Shown piece by piece: positions 57,456 to 64,000 of a stretch of DNA of 64,000 nucleotides. Within the stretch, counting starts at the first letter, position 1. Every line of letters starts with the position of its first letter. The stretch covers positions 682,001-746,000 of the forward strand of contig CAWFYJ010000003.1 of NCBI GenBank assembly GCA_963820055.1, given 5' to 3'. The notes beneath the pieces are model-generated. The model did no database searches and had not been told where the DNA came from. It saw nothing but the letters and a program-made list of their open reading frames with translations. Origin of the DNA: RHKX01 sp963820055 (GTDB lineage: Bacteria > Actinomycetota > Thermoleophilia > Solirubrobacterales > 70-9). The position numbers were made by a program, and so were the translations under genes.

Positions 57456-58996
57456 GGACCGGGGAACGGCGTTGCCGCCGGGTTGGGGGCGCCGACCGCG
57501 GCCTGCGAGCCGTTCAGGTCGGGAACGTCGTTCTTGAAGCAGGCGACGTTGGTCTTGAAGGGGGGATCACTGGCCGGCTTCAGCGGCTGGGTGCCGATCG
57601 GGTTCGCCTGCGACCGAGCCCAGTTCGTCTTGTCGGACGGGAACCCGGGCGGGTTGTTGTTGCCCTGCGGGTAGGGCTCGCTGACCGAGACGGGTCCGCC
57701 GCCCTGCTGGACCCGCAGGAGCGGTCCGTTGCCGTCGAACATGGCACCCGCGCCCGCCTGCGAGACGGCCGCGTAGAAGAACTCGCGGAAGTTCTTCTGG
57801 CCGGTCGAGAACGTGTCGTTGATGACCGTTCCACCGGTCGGGACCAGAACCTGGCTCTGACAACGCGAGACGAGGCCGAGCTGGGTGAGAAGCCCGGTCA
57901 GGTTGGCGGTGCCCGCGGCGAGGTTCGGGGTCGCCGCGTGGAGGTCGTCGACGATCCCGGCGAGCTCGTTCTTCTGCATCAGCTTGTCCGCCTGGAAGAG
58001 CCAGGGGGTGCCGGCCCTGATCGTCGACGGCAGCTCCTTGACGGCCGGCGTCAGCTCGCGGGCATAGGCGCGGAGCGGCGGGAAGGCGGAGTTGATGACC
58101 GGGAGCTGGGTCTGGGCCTGTTCCAGCGTCGGTGCCAGCTCGGCAAGGGTGTCCTGGAGGTTGGTGGCCTCGGAGGCGAACGCGCCCGTGGTGATCGAGA
58201 AGTTCGTGATCAGGTCGCTGAGCTGCTGGTCGCGGCTCGCAAGCTGCTGGAAGACGCTGCCGCTTGCCTTGATCAATCCGCGGAGGTCGCCGGCCTGCTC
58301 GCCGAGAAGCGCTTCGCTCACCTGCGAGGAGGTCTTGCCGGCCCGGCCGCCGTAATCGAATGACTTGTTGATCGCCTCGGCGCCGGAGAGGCCCACCACT
58401 TCGGGATCCATGCCGCGGTCGTTCTTCCGCGTCGGCTTGTCGACCAGTGCCGACCCGTAGCCTTCGAGCAGGAGCCCGAGGTTCTTGCGGTCCGGCTTCT
58501 GCAGCGCCGCCAGCACCTCGTCGAGCTCGACGGCCGTCGACGTCGCCGTGACGGGAATCGAGCCCCCGTCGGGCAGATCCGGCGCGCTCGGGCTTCCCGG
58601 GCTCAGGTCGAGGAAGTAGTTGCCGCCGAGGAAGAGGCGCGGCCGGATCGTGATCCGCGCGTCGTCGTGGAGGGGAAGCCCTTCCGAATCGACGCTGAAG
58701 GTGACGTCGGCGTTGTCGCCGTTCGCCTCAATGTTCGTCACCTTGCCGACGTTGACGCCGGCGATCCTGACCGGCGCGTCGGGCCGCAGCGTCGTGGCGT
58801 TGCTGAACGTCGCCGTCGCGGTGTACCCCTCGCTGCTCCAGGGCAGCTCCTTCGTGTAGGCGAAGTAGGTGAGGATCAACAGCACGATCGCGGCGAGGAC
58901 GCCGGTCTTGAAGAAGCTCAGTCCGGCGGGCGGGCGGTGGTAGATGCCCTCGTTGAAGTCCTTGACTCCAGGCTTGGGGCGACGGGAGCGAGCCAT
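57452..58996 (-). CDS. MCE-family protein, fourth of operon (MceD position)
   Basis: 514 aa. Basic cytoplasmic stretch, membrane helix (about 30-48), MCE domain (about 55-138; LRPDAPVRIAGVNVGKVTNIE, ITIRPRLFLGGNYFLDLSPG), helical rod and Gly/Asn/Pro-rich end. ATG 58996 overlaps the stop of the previous gene by one base (TAATG). Confidence 0.9.
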   Translation of the reverse strand: MARSRRPKPGVKDFNEGIYHRPPAGLSFFKTGVLAAIVLLILTYFAYTKELPWSSEGYTATATFSNATTLRPDAPVRIAGVNVGKVTNIEANGDNADVTFSVDSEGLPLHDDARITIRPRLFLGGNYFLDLSPGSPSAPDLPDGGSIPVTATSTAVELDEVLAALQKPDRKNLGLLLEGYGSALVDKPTRKNDRGMDPEVVGLSGAEAINKSFDYGGRAGKTSSQVSEALLGEQAGDLRGLIKASGSVFQQLASRDQQLSDLITNFSITTGAFASEATNLQDTLAELAPTLEQAQTQLPVINSAFPPLRAYARELTPAVKELPSTIRAGTPWLFQADKLMQKNELAGIVDDLHAATPNLAAGTANLTGLLTQLGLVSRCQSQVLVPTGGTVINDTFSTGQKNFREFFYAAVSQAGAGAMFDGNGPLLRVQQGGGPVSVSEPYPQGNNNPPGFPSDKTNWARSQANPIGTQPLKPASDPPFKTNVACFKNDVPDLNGSQAAVGAPNPAATPFPGP

Positions 58997-60444
58997 TACT
59001 TCCCACCCCCCCTTGCGATCTGTGAGGGGAGCTGGCCCTCGGTGATCACGCCCTGGTTACCCCGCGGGTTGCCGATCGACAGGACCCCGGTGTTGTACGG
59101 CTCATTGCCGGACTCGCACTCGATCGGGCTCTGGCTCGGAGCGGCGGTGTTCGGGTAGGGGTTGATGTGCAGGAAGTTGCGCTGGTCGGAGCCGCCGCCG
59201 TTCGCGGGGGCGGAGGACGGGCTTCCCTCGCTGTTCGGACCGGACGGCGAGTTGAGCGCGTTGCCGCGCTGCCAGTTGCCGGTCGAGGTGCCGAGGTCGG
59301 CCGAGCTCGCGACGTTGCGAAGGATGAGCGTCGCGTAGTTGCAGACCGACTGCGCCGGCGCAATGAAACGCAGCGGCGGGCCGAGGGCGTTGTTGAGGTC
59401 GATCAGGTCGGTGAGCCCGCCCCGGACGGTCGAGTCGTCGTTGAAGCGCTTCAGCGACGCCGCCGTCGGCGGCAGCTGCTCGTTGAGCTGCGGCGACGCG
59501 CGGAGGACGGGGATCCCGGTGACGAGGGCCGACTCGATCTCGTCCGCCGAGGCCGCCGCGGCCTTCACTCCCGGTTGCAGGTTGACGAACAGCTTCCGGG
59601 AGTTGACGAGGAACGGCCGGACGACGGGCAGGTCCTCGTTGGCGGCGCGAAGCGTGATCGGGCTCTTCGAGATCGTGTCCTGCAGGTAGGGACGAGCGAT
59701 GTCGGCGAAGGCCGCCAGCGTCGTGTCGAGGTCGACGAACATCTGGGCCTGGGTCTCGGCGACCGGTGCCACAGCGGACGCCGAGTTGGCGAGCGCCGTG
59801 AAGAACGGGCCGATGCCGCTCTTGGGGTCGGAGATCGTGCGCATCACGCGCTCGAGCCGGGGCAGAAGCGGCTTCAGGGCCCCGATCGCCTCGTTGATGT
59901 CGGGGCCGCGGCCCGCGAGGGCGTTGCCGAACTCCTTCAGGTTCGCGCGGATGTTCTCCCGGGTCGGCTCGTCGAAGGTGCTGAGCAGCTGGTCGAACTC
60001 GACCGGCTCCGGAGTGGCGGCCGTCAGCGGCAGGGTCGATCCGGCGGGGTAGCCCTGGTCGGAGGTGCCGCGGACGATCTGGACGTACTTGAGCCCGAGT
60101 GCCGACCGGGATCGGATCACCACCGTCGAGTCCTCGGGGAGCGGCTCGACAGACTTGTCGAGCTTCATGGAGAGTGCGGCCGCGAACGTGCCGTCGTCCT
60201 CGGTCACGGGGGTGATCGACTCGACGACGCCGACCCGCACCCCGCCGATGCGCACCTCGTTGCCGGGGACGAGCGCGGCGGCGTTCGGAACCTGGGCCGT
60301 GAGGCGATAGGACTGCACGAACGGCAGCCCGTTGTTGGCGTTGTATGCGAGGAAGACGGTGAGCACCGTCAGCAGCACGGCGAGGGCGCCGATCACCGTC
60401 GGGTTGCGGAACGCCGCGTTCAGGGGGGTCTGCCCGCGCCTCAC
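58996..60444 (-). CDS. MCE-family protein, third of operon (MceC position)
   Basis: 482 aa. Membrane helix (about 15-36), MCE domain (about 44-130; VPGNEVRIGGVRVGVVESI, VVIRSRSALGLKYVQIVRG), rod region and a low-complexity Ser/Pro/Asn tail with two Cys. GTG 60444 overlaps the upstream stop. Confidence 0.9.
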   Translation of the reverse strand: MRRGQTPLNAAFRNPTVIGALAVLLTVLTVFLAYNANNGLPFVQSYRLTAQVPNAAALVPGNEVRIGGVRVGVVESITPVTEDDGTFAAALSMKLDKSVEPLPEDSTVVIRSRSALGLKYVQIVRGTSDQGYPAGSTLPLTAATPEPVEFDQLLSTFDEPTRENIRANLKEFGNALAGRGPDINEAIGALKPLLPRLERVMRTISDPKSGIGPFFTALANSASAVAPVAETQAQMFVDLDTTLAAFADIARPYLQDTISKSPITLRAANEDLPVVRPFLVNSRKLFVNLQPGVKAAAASADEIESALVTGIPVLRASPQLNEQLPPTAASLKRFNDDSTVRGGLTDLIDLNNALGPPLRFIAPAQSVCNYATLILRNVASSADLGTSTGNWQRGNALNSPSGPNSEGSPSSAPANGGGSDQRNFLHINPYPNTAAPSQSPIECESGNEPYNTGVLSIGNPRGNQGVITEGQLPSQIARGGGK

Positions 60445-61956
60445 TTGCCGTCTCCGATCAGGAAGTTGAGGAGGTCCTTGGTGCCCTTGGCGTCGGCCGG
60501 CTTGTCCGTGCCGGATCCGGCGTCGGGAGCCGGATCGACGGTCGCCGAGTCCTGGGTCGCATCGACCGCGCCGGAGGCGCTGTCATCCGCCGGCACGACC
60601 TGACCGGCCTGGTTGAGCGTCGCGCCCCTGAGCAACTCGTTCAGGAGCGTCTGCTGATCGGGCGCCGCGGTGGTGTTGGGGTCCGACCAGTTCGCGTCGC
60701 AGCCGGTGACCGGCGCGACGACGTACTCGACGCAGTTGGTGATCTGCAGCTGGGCACGGATGTAGTGCCCGTACTGGTCGAAGCCGTTGACGACGTTGGA
60801 GGAGTTGATGATGAACTTCATCAACTGCTTGGTGCCGCCGGTGCGGCGCAGCGTGTTGAGCAGTTCGTTGAGGTTCTTCGTGCCGGGAATCGAGGTCTCG
60901 GCGACCTTGCGGAGCTGGCGGATGACGGGGGCCGAGCCGGCGAGATCGTCGGAGGCCGCCGCGGTCGTGTTGCCGAGGCTCTTGACCGAGATCGTCGCCG
61001 CCTTGGAGAACGGCGTCAGGGCCTTCGTCGCGCCGGTCAGCCCGGGCGCCGCCTTGCGCAGGTCAACGGCCACGGGCGTCGCCTGCACGGCGAACTTCTG
61101 GAGCTCGCCCATCGTGCTGTTCAGCTCGCGAAGCGCGCTCGGGAACTCGTCGAATCCGGCGACGATGTCGTTGCTGCGCTCGGCCGCGGCCGTGCCGGCC
61201 GTGGCGGAGTTGCGGATGAAGCCGGCCAGGTGCTGGCGCTCACGGGCGAGCGGGGTCAGGACCGTGTCGGAGTCCTTGGCCAGCTGGGCGAGCTGCTTGT
61301 TCTGCCGGGCCAGGGTCGACAGCACCTTGTCGGTCTGCTTCAGCGCGGGGTCAGCGCGGCGGATGACCTCGGCGAGATCGGGGCCTCGCGCCGCAAGGCC
61401 GGCGCCGAGGTCGTTGAGGATCAGGCGGAACCGCTCGGTCTCGGGCTGGCCGGTGATGTTGTTGACGAGGTCGAGGTCGACCTGCTTGCCGTTGTTCTCG
61501 AGCGGCAGGAAGTACTGCCCTTCACCGATGTCGCCGTCGGGGATCTGCGACAGCTCGGGCGGCGGCTCCGTGGCCGGAGCGCGCGGTTGCGTCGGCACGC
61601 ACTCGACGTATTTCTCGCCGAGCAGCGACTGCGGGCGGATCAGGCACGAGGCGTCGGTGCGGAAGTCCTGGAAGCCGGGATCGGTGATCGAGAGGACCGC
61701 GACAGCCTTCCCGGGGTCCTCGTCGCCGTTCGCCTTGACGCTCTCGCCGGGGAGCGAGACCGTGACCTCGTCGACGACACCGACGGTTGCGCCGGCGATG
61801 CGGACCTCCTCGCCGTTGACGAGGAAGCCGGCGTTGTCGAAGTAGGCGCGGACCTTGTAGTCGCCGCCCCGATCCGCCGGCGTCCCCGGACGCGGACGCG
61901 GCGATCAGCGCCGCGAGAGCCGCGAGGCCGAGGAATATGGCGACGACGCGTCTCAT
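60441..61956 (-). CDS. MCE-family protein, second of operon (MceB position), frameshifted
   Basis: About 504 aa when corrected. The first frame gives the membrane anchor (MRRVVAIFLGLAALAAL) and the second resumes with DYKVRAYFDNAGFLVNGEEV, LIRPQSLLGEKYVECVP and the helical rod. An extra G in the GGGG run at 61867-61870 (minus strand) explains the shift. It overlaps both neighbours by four bases. Confidence 0.88.
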
Positions 61957-63413
61957 GGGCCGGGTGGAATGTCGCTCGGATCGCAGTCGGCAGCGGTCAG
62001 GTCGCTGTTCGGCCAGGCGGGCTGCACGAACGGGTTGGAGGCGTCGGGTGCGGGCGCCGAACCGGCACCGGGGCAGCGGGTGATCGGGTTGAGGAAGTAG
62101 GGCGGGTTCGGCTGCGTCGGGAACTGCACCTTGTTCGCCGGGGTCGGGGTGATGTTGCCCACGGAGACGCCCGCGACCGGAGCGTCGAAGGGGTTCGCGG
62201 CTGCGGGCTGGAGGCGCAGGTAGTGGCCGTTGCCGTCGTAGTACGCCATCGTCTCCCCGAACTTCGCCAGGAAGGCGAGCAGATCGGGCGTGTAGGGACG
62301 GAAGAAGGTCAGATCCGGCACCGAGTCGTCGAGCGCCTGCGAGGCGTCCGGAAGCGCCCGCTTGCCCTTCTTCTTCGTCGTCGGCAGCTCGTTCAGGGTG
62401 TCGGCGAGGTCGTTGTTGGCGCCGGGCAGCTTGGCGATGTCGGCGAGCTTCGAGAAGACCGGCGTGCTCTCGTTGGCGACGAGGGCGGTCTTGCGGAGGA
62501 ACGGCGCGAGGTTCTTGGTCGCCGGATACGACGCCTGGACCAGCGGATCGAGGTCGTCGAGGGTCGCCCGCAGGTTGACCTGCGTCGTGTTCAGCTGGCG
62601 CAGCGTCTCCGGGAAGGCGGCCAGCGAGCGGTCGAGGTCCTCGTTGCGGCTCGAGATCGCACCGAGCGTCTGGTTCGCGGTGACGATCAGCGAGGAGAGG
62701 TCGTCCTGTCGGTCGGCCAGGGCGCCGAAGGTCTGCGATCCCGAGACGAGGAACCGCGAAAGAGCCGCGGAATCGCTCGAGAGCTCGGTGAAGAGCTGCG
62801 TGGAGGTGCTGAGGGCCGGGTTGAGGAACTTGTAGGCGCGGTTGGCGAGCTCGCCCTTGCCGGCGTAGACGGTGGCGTTGCCCTGGATGAACTTCTGGAG
62901 AGCGGCGCGCTGCTTGGGACGGAAGATGTTGAAGAGCTGGTCGATGTCGACCGGAGATGTGGTGTCGTCGCCCGTGATCGTCGAGTTGGGCTCGATCTCG
63001 GGCCCGTTGTTGGGGCCCATCGTCAGCGAGATGTAGCGGTTCGCGACGCCGGAGAGCGAGGTCGTGCGGATCAGGGCGGTCGTGCCCTCGCGGAGCGGCT
63101 CGTCCATGGTCACGTCGACTGCGGCCTGGTTGTCGTCGGTCAGGTCGATCGAGTTGATCGTGCCGACGCGCTGCCCGGCGACGAGCACCTCGTTGCCGGG
63201 CACGAGCTGGCCGCCGGTCTGGAAGAGGAAGGTGTAGGCGTAGCCACCACCGCCGCCGAACAGCAGGACGACGACGACCGCGAACGCGATCAGCACCGCG
63301 GCCACCGCGGCGATTCGAGCTGGAGTCGAAGCCCCCCTCTGCCCATGCGTATTCAGGAAAGAAGACTCTGGCTGCGTGGTGACGCGCCGGTCCTCCCCAC
63401 GTTTACTTGTCAA
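61953..63413 (-). CDS. MCE-family protein, first of operon (MceA position)
   Basis: 486 aa. Membrane helix (about 33-53), MCE domain (about 58-138; LVPGNEVLVAGQRVGTINSI, ALIRTTSLSGVANRYISLTMG), rod region, and a Pro/Asn-rich C terminus ending with two Cys. The start is TTG 63413, eight bases after an AGAGAGG ribosome site. No yrbE permease precedes it: the next gene upstream is a TetR regulator 106 bases away. Confidence 0.88.
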   Translation of the reverse strand: MTSKRGEDRRVTTQPESSFLNTHGQRGASTPARIAAVAAVLIAFAVVVVLLFGGGGGYAYTFLFQTGGQLVPGNEVLVAGQRVGTINSIDLTDDNQAAVDVTMDEPLREGTTALIRTTSLSGVANRYISLTMGPNNGPEIEPNSTITGDDTTSPVDIDQLFNIFRPKQRAALQKFIQGNATVYAGKGELANRAYKFLNPALSTSTQLFTELSSDSAALSRFLVSGSQTFGALADRQDDLSSLIVTANQTLGAISSRNEDLDRSLAAFPETLRQLNTTQVNLRATLDDLDPLVQASYPATKNLAPFLRKTALVANESTPVFSKLADIAKLPGANNDLADTLNELPTTKKKGKRALPDASQALDDSVPDLTFFRPYTPDLLAFLAKFGETMAYYDGNGHYLRLQPAAANPFDAPVAGVSVGNITPTPANKVQFPTQPNPPYFLNPITRCPGAGSAPAPDASNPFVQPAWPNSDLTAADCDPSDIPPGP

Positions 63414-63519
63414 CGCTTGGGCCTCTCTCGCTCTCCTGACAACCCCCGGAACGGGCAGCCTATCGGGACGGGGGGCGTCTAGCCACCTGCAACCGGCGAG
63501 CGGCCTGGACGAAAAGGCA

Positions 63520-64000
63520 CTATTGATCGGCGGCGAAGAGCTGCCGCGCGGTGACCCGGCCGGCCTCGAGGACCTCGGTGTGGTCCCGCTCCGGATCCGA
63601 AAGCGCCTGGACCGCGAGCCCGTCGGCGATCGCGAATAGATACGACACGGTTGCGTCGGCGCCGAACCGCAGGGAGATCACGCCCTCGGCGTCCTTCTCC
63701 TCGAGGGCCCGCGCGACGTGGTCGCGGGACTTGCTGAAGAGCGCCCCGACCTCACGGCCGATCTCCTCGTTGCGGCGGCCGGCGGCGAACAGCTCGAAGA
63801 GGACGACGAAGAAGCCGGGATCGTTGTCGATCAGGTCCATCAGGCTCGAGACGAGGACATCGAGGACGCCGTCGACGTCGGCGGCCGCATGGAGCGGTGC
63901 GTCGAGCCGCTGGACCCGGTTCTCGCTGTCGCGGCGGACCACCTCGACGAGCAGCCGCTCCTTCGTCCCGAAGTAGTAGTGGAGGAGCCCCCGACTGACG
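63520..64000 (-). CDS. TetR/AcrR-family regulator, 5' end cut by window edge
   Basis: At least 160 codons are present. The visible N-terminal end holds the last part of the DNA-binding domain (GLLHYYFGTKERLLVEVV, typical of the YYHFxxKxxL helix), followed by the ligand-binding helical domain. Transcribed toward and probably with or just before the mce operon, it is a good candidate for its regulator. The gap 63414-63519 contains no gene. Confidence 0.85.
   Translation of the reverse strand, partial: VSRGLLHYYFGTKERLLVEVVRRDSENRVQRLDAPLHAAADVDGVLDVLVSSLMDLIDNDPGFFVVLFELFAAGRRNEEIGREVGALFSKSRDHVARALEEKDAEGVISLRFGADATVSYLFAIADGLAVQALSDPERDHTEVLEAGRVTARQLFAADQ

Overview
The window is 64 kb of very GC-rich, gene-dense chromosome, almost certainly from an actinobacterium of the Thermoleophilia/Solirubrobacterales type. 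The reasons are the six-gene mce operon, the enolase-FtsB-MazG-Mfd block, metG-tatD-rsmA-ispE, a UvrD2-type helicase with HRDC domain, a csrA gene (rare in Actinobacteria outside flagellated Thermoleophilia), and many genes that lack a Shine-Dalgarno sequence and have a TANNNT -10 box 6-12 nt before the start codon. The lineage is inferred from gene content; no similarity search was possible.

Layout. 1-8.1 kb: partial tRNA-Leu, an ECF sigma factor with an unusual C-terminal extension, metallo-hydrolase, pseudo-rhomboid, YbdK-type ligase, class I aldolase, SNase-like nuclease, csrA and a polyampholytic orphan protein. 8.1-15.6 kb: a tightly overlapping minus-strand operon of three paralogous sulfotransferases, a GT-B glycosyltransferase-like protein, a fourth divergent sulfotransferase and a polysaccharide flippase with odd low-complexity segments; this looks like a sulfated-glycan surface locus. 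15.7-25.2 kb: housekeeping run rplY-pth-crotonase-mfd-PPIase-mazG-eno-ftsB. 25.2-31.7 kb: MFS pump, small membrane protein, glycerophosphodiesterase, prs-glmU, an HNH protein of lower GC, and tRNA-Gln.

31.7-43.6 kb: PucR/CdaR regulator, DedA-PAP2 fusion, ispE-rsmA-tatD-metG, then mauE-like, UvrD2-like helicase, rsmI and a ROK kinase. 43.6-54.2 kb: LCP ligase, FmdB zinc ribbon, a secreted protein with an internal duplication, glyS, an AbiEi/DUF559-like orphan, an R2-like diiron oxidase fused to an SCP2 lipid-binding domain, haloalkane dehalogenase, and a tandem pair of secreted four-cysteine proteins. 54.4-63.4 kb: mceA-F without YrbE permeases or ATPase inside the window. 63.5-64 kb: a TetR regulator cut by the window edge.

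Two window-wide signals stand out. First, at least twelve genes have a -10 hexamer placed so that the mRNA would begin at or within a few bases of the start codon (leaderless); this also fixes several start codons. Second, seven genes, including essential metG, are each interrupted by a one-base frameshift with both halves intact, which points to sequence or assembly errors rather than gene decay, unless some are programmed.
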